From Bifidobacterium merycicum DSM 6492 (GTDB taxonomy: Bacteria; Actinomycetota; Actinomycetes; Actinomycetales; Bifidobacteriaceae): a stretch of 64,000 bases of DNA. This document shows positions 20,051 to 29,460 of this stretch, piece after piece. How positions within the stretch are numbered: the first letter of the stretch is position 1; each line of letters starts with the position of its first letter. The DNA lies in assembly GCF_900129045.1 (NCBI RefSeq), contig NZ_FQTX01000007.1, forward strand, positions 1 through 64,000. Reading direction: 5' to 3'. Under the pieces are notes generated by a model that saw only the letters and a program-made list of their open reading frames with translations, made no database searches and had not been told where the DNA came from. The translations under genes were made by a program, and so were the position numbers.

Positions 20051-21493
20051 TCAGCGATAGGTTGCGGCGAGCGCGTTGAGACGTGCCGCAAAACGCGGCC
20101 AATCGGTACGCATGGCGGTGAGCAGCTTCAATCCGCCGACCTGTTCGATCGGCACCCATGCGATCTCCATGCTTTCATCGTCGTTCGCCTTCGGCTCGAC
20201 CGTGTGCCCGGGCTTTTCGAACGCGAACACGGTGGTATACGCCCACGGACCGTGATCCTCGCAATAGGAGCCGACTACGTCGATGTCTTCCGGCGTGATG
20301 TTCGCCTCCTCATAGCTTTCACGCAACGCGCCTTCGATCGGGGTCTCCCCTTGGGCGGTCGCGCCTCCTGGAATGCCCCATGTGCCGCCTTCAGCCGACC
20401 AGACGGCACGATGCTGCATCACCACATGCGTGACATTGCCGGTCCGTTCGTCGCGGCGGGCCAGCAGCACGCCGGAAGCGCCGTTCACACCCCAGTGTTT
20501 GCGCCCGCAATCACAATCGATCCAGCCATCGCCTGGCTGGTGCACGTTCTCCTTGGGCGGTTCGATGCCCGCATGCCCGGCGCCTTCGGCCTTGCTTTCC
20601 GTAGGCGCAAGCTCGGAGCGCACATTCCACAAATCAGGCCATGCGATGCCCAGCCGTTCCGTAAGACGGCGCACCAACGGCAGACTCAAGCCGATAATGC
20701 CGCTCGGATCGCCTTCGATACCGTCGATGAAGGCCCCACCGAAGCCTTCCAGCGTGAACGACCCCGCAACTTCCAGCGGCTCGCCGGTGGCGATGTAACG
20801 TTCGATGTCATCACCGCTGAATTCCGAGAAATGCACGACGGCATGGCTGGCGTCGCGCACCACGCGGCCGGTGGCGAAGTCGACAAGGCAATGGCCCGTC
20901 CACAGTTCGCCAGTAGCGCCGCTCATATGCTTCAGCCGTTCGCGGGCGGCTTCGACGCTATGCGGCTTGCCGTAGCATTCGCCATCCATAAGGAACATGG
21001 AATCGCAGCCGAGAATCAGCGGCCCGACGGTGCTATGCACCAGGCCCGGGCGGCCGGCGGTGAAGACGTTGATGGGCTGGGTTCTAGTCGGGATGTTCAC
21101 GCCGGAAAAGTCGCGGGTGGTGGCGATGTGGGCGGTGGAATAGTCGATCGGCTTGCCGGGTTCCGTTGTGCCGCGTTCGACGGCATCATCGGTTTCCGAG
21201 CGCCCGGCCGCCTTCAGCGGGTAGCCGACGACGCATTCGCCAGTCGCGGCATCGGCCGTGGCTGCGACATTGCGATACGCCTGGTACACGGCTTGAGCCT
21301 TGGCTTCGGCAAGAATGGCAACCCGATCGCCGATAAACAATTCGCCGACATTGACGCCGGCCTTTGCCGCGGCGTCTCGTAACGCGGCCGGTTCGTCCAC
21401 ATGCGATACGCGAATCGTGGGGCATACGCCAGCCGCATTCAGCACATTGCGGCGAGGCAGGGACTTGGATGCCAGAATCAGCGGAATGGCCAT
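20051..21493 (-). CDS. Maf-type nucleotide pyrophosphatase fused to a Nudix hydrolase
   Basis: This 480-residue protein carries two nucleotide-hydrolase domains. The N-terminal Maf/YhdE domain (about 1-300) starts LILASKSLPRRNVL, the P-loop-like signature, and continues with LILGCDSMFLMDGECYGKP and VAGSFTLEGFGGAFIDGIEGD. Maf proteins hydrolyse non-canonical or modified NTPs to NMPs. About 65 extra residues (roughly 80-145) interrupt the Maf core. The C-terminal domain (about 320-480) is Nudix, with GGATAQGETPIEGALRESYEEA matching G-x5-E-x7-RE-x2-EE apart from the usual terminal Gly. GAGGAG precedes the ATG by 9 nt. Both halves suggest nucleotide-pool cleaning. Confidence 0.88.
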   Translation of the reverse strand: MAIPLILASKSLPRRNVLNAAGVCPTIRVSHVDEPAALRDAAAKAGVNVGELFIGDRVAILAEAKAQAVYQAYRNVAATADAATGECVVGYPLKAAGRSETDDAVERGTTEPGKPIDYSTAHIATTRDFSGVNIPTRTQPINVFTAGRPGLVHSTVGPLILGCDSMFLMDGECYGKPHSVEAARERLKHMSGATGELWTGHCLVDFATGRVVRDASHAVVHFSEFSGDDIERYIATGEPLEVAGSFTLEGFGGAFIDGIEGDPSGIIGLSLPLVRRLTERLGIAWPDLWNVRSELAPTESKAEGAGHAGIEPPKENVHQPGDGWIDCDCGRKHWGVNGASGVLLARRDERTGNVTHVVMQHRAVWSAEGGTWGIPGGATAQGETPIEGALRESYEEANITPEDIDVVGSYCEDHGPWAYTTVFAFEKPGHTVEPKANDDESMEIAWVPIEQVGGLKLLTAMRTDWPRFAARLNALAATYR

Positions 21494-21635
21494 GGTGTCG
21501 AACTCCTCTATCGTTGTTCCCGAAACCGTCGTTCCCGGAAGCTGTTGCTGAGCACAGCATAGCGCACGCGGCACCGCAAGACCGGGCGACGCACTCCCCT
21601 GATGGAACGCCTAGGCGAAGCATCCGGACGAAACG

Positions 21636-21673
21636 AACAGGGTCTTCCATCCGGATGGACGGAAGACCCTGTT
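21636..21673 (-). terminator. Terminator after thrB
   Basis: AACAGGGTCTTCC (21636-21648) and its exact complement at 21661-21673 form a 13-bp stem just past the thrB stop. An inner ATCCGGAT palindrome sits in the loop. Confidence 0.75.
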
Positions 21674-21689
21674 GAGAACGGAATGCAAA

Positions 21690-22679
21690 TCAGCTGCGTT
21701 CCACTTCAACACCCTTGGTGTTGATCGGCAGATGCAGCACCTTCCAATGGCCGGAAGCGAGCTGTTCGGCGGCCACCTTGTCGATGGCCTCGCGGGCGTC
21801 GCCATAATGCAGCACCAGCACACACGGGCCGGCGCCGGAAACGGCGGCCGCATAACCGTGCGAGCGGAACAGCGCAATCAGATCGGTGGACGGCTGCATG
21901 AGCGGCGCACGGTACTGCTGATGCAGTTTGTCCTGCGTGGCCACGTACATCAGCGCATTCGGTTCCACGCCCTCGACCGGGTTCATCGCGGCGGGGAGCA
22001 AGCCGACGCGCGACACGTTGTACACCGCGTCACGGTAGGCGACTTCCTTCGGCAACGCCTCGCGCGCCTTCTCCGTGGACAGCTCGTAATCCGGCACGAA
22101 TACGGCGGCGCTCACCGCCGGATCGACCGGATAGTTGACCGTATGGAATCCGCCATGCAGCGGTTCGCCGCCGGGGATCGAAACGGAGCCGACGCCTTCG
22201 GGCATTTCGAAATCCCAGCTCACCGTAAGCCCGCCGAACACGGCCGGCGCGACATTATCCGGATGGCCTTCGTAATGCGCGGCCATGTCGAAGATGGCGG
22301 CACGGTTCAGCTCGCCCTCCTGGGCGAATGCGGCGGCCGCGGCGATGCCGGCGACGATGGCTTCCGCGGAGGAACCCATGCCACGCGCCTGCGGGATGTT
22401 GTTCGTCGCTTCGAGTGTGAACCCGAGATTGCCCAGACCGAAGGTGGCACAGGCGCGGCGGAACGTGGACACCACGAGATGCGTTTCGTCACGCGGCAGC
22501 GTGTCTTCGCCTTCGCCGTGGATGATGACGTGCGCGACGCCGTCCGAGGGATCCTCGTTCAGCGTGAAGACGAGCTCGTCATGGTAGTCGAGCGCCAGGC
22601 CGACGGTGTCGAATCCGGATCCCAGATTCGCGCTGGTCGCCGGCACGCTCACATGAACACGATTGCAGACCGGTTTCAT
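21690..22679 (-). CDS. thrB: Homoserine kinase
   Basis: This 329-residue GHMP-family kinase phosphorylates L-homoserine for threonine synthesis. The N-terminal VPATSANLGSGFDTVGLAL and the ATP loop PQARGMGSSAEAIVAG are diagnostic; GAGPCVLVL is the third GHMP motif. Its ATG shares one base with the hom stop codon (TGATG), so hom and thrB are translationally coupled. thrC is not adjacent. A hairpin terminator follows the stop. Confidence 0.96.
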   Translation of the reverse strand: MKPVCNRVHVSVPATSANLGSGFDTVGLALDYHDELVFTLNEDPSDGVAHVIIHGEGEDTLPRDETHLVVSTFRRACATFGLGNLGFTLEATNNIPQARGMGSSAEAIVAGIAAAAAFAQEGELNRAAIFDMAAHYEGHPDNVAPAVFGGLTVSWDFEMPEGVGSVSIPGGEPLHGGFHTVNYPVDPAVSAAVFVPDYELSTEKAREALPKEVAYRDAVYNVSRVGLLPAAMNPVEGVEPNALMYVATQDKLHQQYRAPLMQPSTDLIALFRSHGYAAAVSGAGPCVLVLHYGDAREAIDKVAAEQLASGHWKVLHLPINTKGVEVERS

Positions 22680-23995
22680 CAGTCGAGCACTCGCAGGATG
22701 GACGGTTCGCCGGCGACGAAGTCGAGGCCCTGCACGGCTTCGACGGTTTCGCGCAGCGTCACTTCGTCGGTCAGGTGGGTGACGAGGCGCAGCTGCTGGA
22801 TTTCGCCGTCATAGCCCGGATCGGTGACGGAAGGCTTGAGATCCTGGTTCACGCCGTTGATGGATACGCCGCGCTTGGCGAATTCGGCGGCGATGGCGGC
22901 CAGCACACCCGGCTTGTCGTGGATGAGGAAGCGCACGGCGAACGCGGCCTTGGACGCCTCGATCGGCGCCTTCTTCAGATCCTTGTACAGCGGGATGGAC
23001 GGGCCGGTGCAGCCGGCGGCGATATGACGAGCCACGGTGACCACGTCGCCCACCACGGCGGAAGCGGTCGGAGCGCCGCCCGCGCCGCGACCGTAGAACA
23101 TGAGATCGTCGGCGGCTTCGGCCTTGACGAACACGGCGTTGAAGGAGCCGTGCACGCTGGCCAGCGGGTGGGATTCGGGGATAAGCGCCGGATAGACGCG
23201 GGCGGAAACGCCTTCGTCGCTGTTCTCCACGACGGCGAGCAGCTTGATGACCTTGTGCTCGGCGGTGGCGGCGGCGATATCGTCGGCGGTGATCTTGGTG
23301 ATGCCTTCAACGGACACGTCGTCGATGGTGACGGAGGTGTGGAAGCCGAGGGTGGCCATGATGGCGGCCTTGTTGGCGGCGTCGTAGCCTTCGATGTCGC
23401 CGGTCGGATCGGCTTCGGCATAACCCTTGGCCTGAGCGTCCTTGAGCACATCATCGAAGTCGAGACCCTTGGTGGTCATCTCGTCGAGAATGTAGTTGGT
23501 GGTGCCGTTGACGATGCCCAGCATGCTGGTCACCTTGTCACCGACGAGGGATTCACGCAACGGGCGCAGGAACGGGATCGCACCGCCCACAGCGGCTTCG
23601 AAGTAGATATCGACGCCCTTGGCTTCGGCGGCGGCGTACAGTTCCGGACCGTACTTGGCGAGCAGGGCCTTGTTGGCGGTGACGACGGAAGCGCCGGATT
23701 CGATGGCGGCGAGTACGAACTTGCGGGCGACGCCGGTGCCGCCGATGAGTTCGATCACGATGTCGCTGTTCGTGGCCACGGACATGGTGTCGGTGGTGAC
23801 GATGGACTTGTCGATCCACGGGAAGGGGTCGGTTTCCGCCGGATCAAGGCAGGCGACGCCGGTGAGTTCAATCGGACGACCGATACGTGCGGTCAGTTCG
23901 TCCTTCTGCTCGACGATCAGACGTGCGGTCTGCGATCCGACGGTGCCGGCGCCCAGAAGTCCGACGCGGATGGGGGTTTCGTTCTCGTTTGCCAC
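22679..23995 (-). CDS. hom: Homoserine dehydrogenase
   Basis: This 438-residue enzyme reduces aspartate semialdehyde to homoserine, the branch to threonine and methionine. The NAD(P) site is VGLLGAGTVGSQTA near the N-terminus. The catalytic core includes NKALLAKYG and GIVNGTTNYILDEM, with the substrate loop AKGYAEADPTGDIEGYDAA. A C-terminal ACT domain (about 355-438) would give threonine feedback control. The start is GTG with a weak AAGG site upstream. The ~206-nt gap after lysA contains a terminator and a candidate -10 (TAGAAT, 24048-24043), so hom-thrB is probably transcribed separately from argS-lysA. Confidence 0.96.
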   Translation of the reverse strand: MANENETPIRVGLLGAGTVGSQTARLIVEQKDELTARIGRPIELTGVACLDPAETDPFPWIDKSIVTTDTMSVATNSDIVIELIGGTGVARKFVLAAIESGASVVTANKALLAKYGPELYAAAEAKGVDIYFEAAVGGAIPFLRPLRESLVGDKVTSMLGIVNGTTNYILDEMTTKGLDFDDVLKDAQAKGYAEADPTGDIEGYDAANKAAIMATLGFHTSVTIDDVSVEGITKITADDIAAATAEHKVIKLLAVVENSDEGVSARVYPALIPESHPLASVHGSFNAVFVKAEAADDLMFYGRGAGGAPTASAVVGDVVTVARHIAAGCTGPSIPLYKDLKKAPIEASKAAFAVRFLIHDKPGVLAAIAAEFAKRGVSINGVNQDLKPSVTDPGYDGEIQQLRLVTHLTDEVTLRETVEAVQGLDFVAGEPSILRVLD

Positions 23996-24151
23996 TGTGA
24001 GCCCTTAACCTTTCTGTGCTTGCGCATGCGCGACTCGTGTTCATTCTACGAATGGAATATGACGAGACGGCCGTTCATCCCACGAATCGAAGCGGCTCGC
24101 ACCCGCACGTTGCCAGCCCATCATCCGCAACGCCTTCCGTACCAATGGCAA

Positions 24152-24178
24152 CGCCCGCGGGAAAAACTCCCGCGGGCG
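24152..24178 (-). terminator. Intrinsic terminator after lysA
   Basis: CGCCCGCGGGA (24152-24162) and TCCCGCGGGCG (24168-24178) form a perfect 11-bp stem with loop AAAAC. Confidence 0.8.
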
Positions 24179-24201
24179 CTACCTGGACGATACCGTTTCC
24201 G

Positions 24202-25821
24202 TCACTCGCTGACGTCCCAATCCAGCAGGTCGTCGATGGTCTGGCGACGGATCATGACATGCGCTCCCTCCTCGGAAACGCCCACGACCGCGGGAATCAG
24301 CGCCTGATTATAGTTGCTGGCCATCGTGCGACCGTATGCGCCGGTGACCGGCACGGCGAGCACGTCGCCGCGCTTGGTGTCGGCGGGCAGGTGGCATTCG
24401 TGCACGATGATGTCGCCGGATTCGCAGTGCATGCCGACCACACGCGACAGCTTGGTCTCGGCGGAGCCCGCGCGGTTCGCGAGCTTCACCGCATAATCCG
24501 CGCCGTACAGCGCCGGACGGATGTTGTCGCTCATGCCGCCGTCGACGGACACGTACACGCGTTCGGTGACCGGATTGCCGGCCTTGTCGGTGGTGTCGCC
24601 GCTCAGCTGAACCGGCTTGACGGTGCCCACGCGGTACAGCGTCACACCGGCCGGTGCCACGATCCAACGGCCCGGCTCGAAGGAGATGACCGGCGCGGGC
24701 ATACCGAGCGCACGGTTGATGGACGACACGGCTTCGGACAGGCGCCCGAGCTCCACGTCGATGTCCATCGAATCCTCGCCGTCGGTGTAGGCCACGGAAT
24801 AGCCGCCGCCCAAGTCGACTTCGGGCAGCGTGTAGGCGTCGGTGGCGTAGAAGGTCTTGCGCAGCAGCATCATGCGCTTCGCCGCCTGAATGAAGGCGTC
24901 CGCGTCGTGGATGTTGGAGCCGATGTGCGAGTGCACGCCGACCAGTTCGAGCACATCCTGATGACGGTAGATCTCCTTGAGCACGGCGAGCGCCGGGCCG
25001 TCGGCCACCATGGTCATCGCGTCGGCGAGCTTGCGGTCGCCTTCGGAAACCTTCTCGTGGCTCAGGTCATACGGGTATTTGATGTCGTACTGCAATTCGC
25101 GTGCCGCATGGCCGTCACCGGTCGCGCTGTTCGCACCGTCTGCGCCGCCGTTGCCGGCTGCGTTTTCGGCGAGACGCGCGTTGGAACCGGCCGGGGTGAC
25201 GTCGGTCAGATCATCCAACACGTCGAGTTTGCCGGTATCCGCGCCTGCGGGCAGCAGCGAAACGCCGAACTTCTGGTCCTCGTGCGCGGTGGAGATGAAC
25301 TCGTGGCCGCCCGCGTGGATGCCGGAGGTCACGCGCAGCATGACCTTGGCCCGTTTGCCCAGTTTGCGGGCGATTTCGGCGATGCGTGCCGGTTCGTTCG
25401 GCTCGTCGATGACGATTTTCGCGAATCCCTGTTCGATGGCGAGCGCGATTTCCTCGTCGGACTTGTTGTTGCCGTGCAGCACAAGCCTGCGGCCGGGGAC
25501 GCCCGCGGCGAGCGCGATGCGCATTTCACCCATGGAGCAGGTGTCGATGAGCATGCCCGCCTTGGTGACGATGCGGCAGATTTCCTTGCTGAGGAACGCT
25601 TTGCCGGCGAAGCTCACGTGGGTGACGGTGTTGTCGAAGGCGTTGGCGGCGGCGTGCACGAACGTTTCGGCGCGATGCTTCACTTCGTCGGTGTCGATGA
25701 GGTAGAGCGGCGAGCCGAATTCGTCGAGCAGGCTTTCGGCGGTGCGCCCGTGGAAGGTGATGGCGCCGTTTTCGTCGATGGCGCTGGCTTCAGGCCAGAT
25801 GGGGGTGACGGGCATGATCAC
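24202..25821 (-). CDS. lysA: Diaminopimelate decarboxylase
   Basis: This 539-residue PLP enzyme (alanine-racemase fold, group IV decarboxylase) converts meso-diaminopimelate to lysine. The Schiff-base lysine region is HVSFAGKAFLS, the PLP-phosphate loop is VDLGGGYSVAY, EPGRWIVA gives the phosphate-contact Arg, and CESGDIIV supplies the active-site Cys from the partner subunit. It is roughly 100 residues longer than most LysA proteins. Much of the excess is a Gly/Ala/Asn/Asp-rich insert at about residues 190-245. The GTG at 25821 overlaps the argS stop (GTGA); the ATG two codons later (25815) is an equally possible start. Confidence 0.94.
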   Translation of the reverse strand: MIMPVTPIWPEASAIDENGAITFHGRTAESLLDEFGSPLYLIDTDEVKHRAETFVHAAANAFDNTVTHVSFAGKAFLSKEICRIVTKAGMLIDTCSMGEMRIALAAGVPGRRLVLHGNNKSDEEIALAIEQGFAKIVIDEPNEPARIAEIARKLGKRAKVMLRVTSGIHAGGHEFISTAHEDQKFGVSLLPAGADTGKLDVLDDLTDVTPAGSNARLAENAAGNGGADGANSATGDGHAARELQYDIKYPYDLSHEKVSEGDRKLADAMTMVADGPALAVLKEIYRHQDVLELVGVHSHIGSNIHDADAFIQAAKRMMLLRKTFYATDAYTLPEVDLGGGYSVAYTDGEDSMDIDVELGRLSEAVSSINRALGMPAPVISFEPGRWIVAPAGVTLYRVGTVKPVQLSGDTTDKAGNPVTERVYVSVDGGMSDNIRPALYGADYAVKLANRAGSAETKLSRVVGMHCESGDIIVHECHLPADTKRGDVLAVPVTGAYGRTMASNYNQALIPAVVGVSEEGAHVMIRRQTIDDLLDWDVSE

Positions 25822-27608
25822 ATCTTTTCCGGAGCGGTGACGCCGAGCAGGTCAAGGCCTTCGGCGATCACGATCCTGACGGCGTCGTTGAGCTTGAGTC
25901 GCGCGGCGGCGCGGGCGGGTTCCGGGGCCTTGGCGATGCGCAGGGCTTCCGCTTCCTCGCTGCGGGCTTCCGGATCGGTGAGTTCCATGGGGACCACGCG
26001 TTCGACGTTGTACCACTTGTGGTAGGTGGCGGCAAGATCCTCCAGATAATGCGCCACGCGGTGCGGGGCGCGCAGGTTGCCGGCTTCGCGCAGCAGGGCC
26101 GGCCACTGGACCAGGGCGGCGAGCACTTCACCGTCGGCGGGGGTGTCGAGCAGGCTCAGGTCGGCGCCTTCGTAGGTAATGCCGGCGGTTTCGGCATTGC
26201 GATCCACGTTGCAGGAGCGTGCGTGCGCATACTGCACGTAGTACACCGGGTTCTCGTTGCTGTGGGATGCGAGCAGGTTGAGATCGATGTCGACCGGGGA
26301 GTTGTAGTCGGTGCGTGCCAGCGAGTAGCGGGAGGCATCCACGCCGATGGCGTCGGTCAGATCGTCGATGGTGACGACGTTGCCGGCGCGCTTCGACATG
26401 CGCACGGCCTTGCCGTCCTTCATCACGTTGACCAGCTGGCCGATGAGGATCTGCATGTTCTCGCCCGGCTTGTCGCCGAACGCCTCGCACATGGCCATCA
26501 TGCGGCCGATGTAGCCGTGATGGTCGGCACCGAGCATGTAGATGGCCACGTCGGCCGGGTTGACCTCGCGGTGGCGCTTGTTGCGGTAGTAGGCGATGTC
26601 GGCGGCGAAGTAGGCGTAGTGGCCGTCGGATTTGATGATCACGCGGTCCTTGTCGTCACCATGCTTGGTGGAGGCGAACCAGGTGGCGCCGTCCTTTTCG
26701 AAGATGTCGCCGCGTTCGCGCAGGTCGGCGATGGCCTTGTCGACTTCGCCATCGTTGTACAGGCTGTTCTCGTGGAACCACACGTCGAAGTTGACGCGGA
26801 AGTTCTTCATGGACTTCTGGATCTCGTCGAACATCATCGGGACCGCACGCTTGCGGAATTCCTCACGCTGTTCGGAATCGCCTTCGCCCAACGGTTCGCC
26901 GTTCTCGTCGGTGCCGCCGTCGATGCGCGGCAGAGCGAGGATGTCGACGCCGTCCGCCTTGGCTTCGTCGATGACGCGCTGCGCGATCTCATCGATGTAG
27001 GCGCCCTTGTAGCCGTCGATCGGTGTGGTTTCGCCGTGTGCGGCGGCGACGAGGGACTTGGCGAAACGGTTGATCTGCTCGCCGTGATCGTTGAAGTAGT
27101 ATTCACGTACGACCTTGGCGCCGTTGGCTTCGAGCACGCGGGCCATGGAGTCGCCGACTGCGGCCCAACGGGTGCCGCCGATATGGATCGGACCGGTCGG
27201 GTTGGCGGAGACGAATTCGAGGTTCAGGGTTTCGCCGCCGAGATGATCGTTCTTGCCGTAGGCGCTGCCAGCTTCGAGCACGGAATCCACCACGGCTGCG
27301 GCGGAAGCGGAGTCGAGCACGATGTTGATGAAGCCGGGGCCGGCCACTTCCACGGACTTGATGCCGTCCGCCTTGACGAGTTCGGCGGCGAACAGTTCGG
27401 CGAAGTCACGCGGCTTCATGCCGGCCTTCTTGGCCAGCTGCATGGCGGCGTTGGATGCCCAATCGCCGTGCGCGCGGTCCTTCGGACGCATCACGGCGAA
27501 CTTGGCCTGCGGGGGGATAAGATCTGCGGTTAACGTACCGGCCTTGCCTTCGTTCACAAGGTCGTTGACGATGTTGAAAATCAGTTCACTAAGCGCTTCT
27601 GGACTCAT
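25818..27608 (-). CDS. argS: Arginyl-tRNA synthetase
   Basis: This 596-residue class I synthetase charges tRNA-Arg. The HIGH-type motif appears as NPTGPIHIGGTRWAAVGDS, the second signature as VRMSKRAGN, and a DALR anticodon-binding domain occupies the C-terminal ~110 residues. The ATG at 27608 has GGAGG touching it, too close to act as a ribosome site, while TAGACT lies 7 nt upstream; a leaderless start fits better. The argS-lysA order is common in Actinobacteria and the two genes overlap. Confidence 0.97.
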   Translation of the reverse strand: MSPEALSELIFNIVNDLVNEGKAGTLTADLIPPQAKFAVMRPKDRAHGDWASNAAMQLAKKAGMKPRDFAELFAAELVKADGIKSVEVAGPGFINIVLDSASAAAVVDSVLEAGSAYGKNDHLGGETLNLEFVSANPTGPIHIGGTRWAAVGDSMARVLEANGAKVVREYYFNDHGEQINRFAKSLVAAAHGETTPIDGYKGAYIDEIAQRVIDEAKADGVDILALPRIDGGTDENGEPLGEGDSEQREEFRKRAVPMMFDEIQKSMKNFRVNFDVWFHENSLYNDGEVDKAIADLRERGDIFEKDGATWFASTKHGDDKDRVIIKSDGHYAYFAADIAYYRNKRHREVNPADVAIYMLGADHHGYIGRMMAMCEAFGDKPGENMQILIGQLVNVMKDGKAVRMSKRAGNVVTIDDLTDAIGVDASRYSLARTDYNSPVDIDLNLLASHSNENPVYYVQYAHARSCNVDRNAETAGITYEGADLSLLDTPADGEVLAALVQWPALLREAGNLRAPHRVAHYLEDLAATYHKWYNVERVVPMELTDPEARSEEAEALRIAKAPEPARAAARLKLNDAVRIVIAEGLDLLGVTAPEKM

Positions 27609-27615
27609 TCCTCCA

Positions 27616-27621
27616 AGTCTA
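27616..27621 (-). promoter_or_regulatory. Leaderless -10 element (TAGACT)
   Basis: TAGACT on the minus strand ends 7 nt before the argS ATG. Confidence 0.5.
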
Positions 27622-27640
27622 CCGAGCGCGCAGACAGAAA

Positions 27641-27708
27641 CACCCCTCCGATTCCGCTTCGCTTCAAGGCGTGGAACACACGCCCGAGCGGAGGGAAAAC
27701 GAGGGGTG
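27641..27708 (-). terminator. Compound hairpin after the amino-acid permease
   Basis: CACCCCTC (27641-27648) pairs with GAGGGGTG (27701-27708), with CCGCT/AGCGG and GGCGTG/CACGCC pairings inside. On the minus strand the outer stem is followed by TTTC. Confidence 0.5.
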
Positions 27709-27727
27709 AAACCGCGGGTTGTACGGC

Positions 27728-29224
27728 TCAGCGCTTGCCGTTCCTGCGGCGACGCCACGCTTCGGAAGCGTAATAGGCCACGTAGCACAGCGCGACGAAC
27801 GGGATCATGTACAGCAACGTCGAACGCTGGGATGGGTCGAGGACCACGAGCACCAGCGCACCGATGCACATCACGATCGCGGCGATCGGCACGAACGGGT
27901 AGCCGGGAGCCCTATAGCGCAGTTCACTCACGGCATGGCCTTCACTGATCCAACGCTTGCGGAAGAGCATATGGCATACGGACACCGACGCCCACACCAC
28001 GAGCGTGGCCAAGCCGGACACGGCGACCAGCGCAAGATACACGGTCGACGCGGCCACCACGGACGACAGCAGGGCGAGCAGGCTGCCTGCCATGCTGAAC
28101 AGCACGGCGAACACCGGCACGCCATGGAAATTGGTTTTGGCGAGCGCGGACGGGATCATATGCTCCTTGGCGAGCGACCACACCATGCGCGAGCACACGT
28201 ACAGGCCGGAGTTCGCGGCGGACAGCACGGCGGTGAGCACCACGAAGTTCATGATGTCGCCGGCGAACGGCATGCCGATGGACTGGAAGACGAGCACGAA
28301 CGGGCTGGTGTCGACGCCGGCTTTCTGCCACGGGATGAGCGCGGACATGACGGCGATGGAGCCGATGAAGAAGATGGCGAGACGCAAAACCGTGGTGTGC
28401 ACGGCCTTGGGGATGGCCTTCTGCGGGTCCTTGGTTTCGCCCGCGGCCACGCCCACGACCTCGGTGCCGGAGAAGGCGAACACCACGGTGAGCAGGGTGG
28501 AGAAGACCGGGATGATGCCGTTCGGCAGCAGGCCTTCGGAGACGAAGTTGCCGAAAAGCGGCGCATGGCTGTAGCCCTTGATGGGGATGATGCCGAAGAT
28601 CGCGAACAGGCCGACCACGATGAACGCGATGATGGCAATCACCTTGATGCTGGCGAACCAGAATTCCGATTCACCGTACAAGCGTACGGAAAGAATATTG
28701 AGCAGGAACACCACGACGATGAACACCGCGGACCATATCCATGCGGGAGAATCGGGGAACCATCGTTGCATGAGCAGGCCCGCCGCGGTGAATTCGGAGG
28801 CGAGCGCCACGGCCCAGTTCAGCCAGTAGAGCACGGCGATGGTGAACGCGGTGCCGGGACCGATGAATCGTTTGGCGTACAGGTGGAAGCTGCCGGCGTA
28901 GGGCATGGCCACAGACAACTCGCCCAAGCTCAGCATGATGAAATATACGAGCAGCGAACCGATACCGTAGGCGAGGATCGCGCCGAACGGTCCGGCCTGG
29001 TGAATGGTGTAGCCGGAGCTGAGGAACAGGCCCGTGCCGATCACGCCGCCAAGGGAGATCATGGTCAGGTGGCGGGCGCTCATCTTGCGTTCGAGACCGT
29101 TATGCTCGTCCGTTGCTTCCGTTTCCATGGCTTCTGCCGTTTGCGCGGATTCCACCGTTTGCGTTACGCCCGGCTCCCCCGCTGTTTCAGGCCGTCTGCG
29201 TTCATTATCCGATTGCACGGTCAT
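27728..29224 (-). CDS. Amino-acid permease (APC superfamily, AAT type)
   Basis: This 498-residue protein has about 12 transmembrane helices and the family signature MISLGGVIGTGLFLSSGYTI at the first helix. Later matches are FSGTEVVGVAAGETKDP and ANSGLYVCSRMVWSLA. It resembles the LysP/GabP/ProY group of proton-coupled amino-acid importers. The 60-residue N-terminal tail is hydrophilic and rich in Glu and Thr. AAGGAG lies 7 nt before the ATG at 29224. The substrate cannot be chosen from sequence. Confidence 0.93.
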   Translation of the reverse strand: MTVQSDNERRRPETAGEPGVTQTVESAQTAEAMETEATDEHNGLERKMSARHLTMISLGGVIGTGLFLSSGYTIHQAGPFGAILAYGIGSLLVYFIMLSLGELSVAMPYAGSFHLYAKRFIGPGTAFTIAVLYWLNWAVALASEFTAAGLLMQRWFPDSPAWIWSAVFIVVVFLLNILSVRLYGESEFWFASIKVIAIIAFIVVGLFAIFGIIPIKGYSHAPLFGNFVSEGLLPNGIIPVFSTLLTVVFAFSGTEVVGVAAGETKDPQKAIPKAVHTTVLRLAIFFIGSIAVMSALIPWQKAGVDTSPFVLVFQSIGMPFAGDIMNFVVLTAVLSAANSGLYVCSRMVWSLAKEHMIPSALAKTNFHGVPVFAVLFSMAGSLLALLSSVVAASTVYLALVAVSGLATLVVWASVSVCHMLFRKRWISEGHAVSELRYRAPGYPFVPIAAIVMCIGALVLVVLDPSQRSTLLYMIPFVALCYVAYYASEAWRRRRNGKR

Positions 29225-29365
29225 TCGTATGCTCCTTGCCCGCAATACTGTGATGGATGCGGCCGTTCCGGCACGCGCATCCAAGGGGCAACTATACGGT
29301 ATGCGGGTACGCGAAGCCCTCGCATGGGGCAGTATTCGGATTATCGTACGCCTGTGGCGGCATGC

Positions 29366-29398
29366 AAAAGCCCCGCGCGAATCAACTTCGCACGGGGC
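29366..29398 (-). terminator. Intrinsic terminator after ridA
   Basis: GCCCCGCGCGAA and TTCGCACGGGGC form a stem with one mismatch (29370-29398); on the minus strand it is followed by TTTT. Confidence 0.8.
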
Positions 29399-29460
29399 CA
29401 GACGAATCGTGCCCGGACGGAACCGGGGCCAATGTCACTGTGCTGCGATCGTTGCGATCA

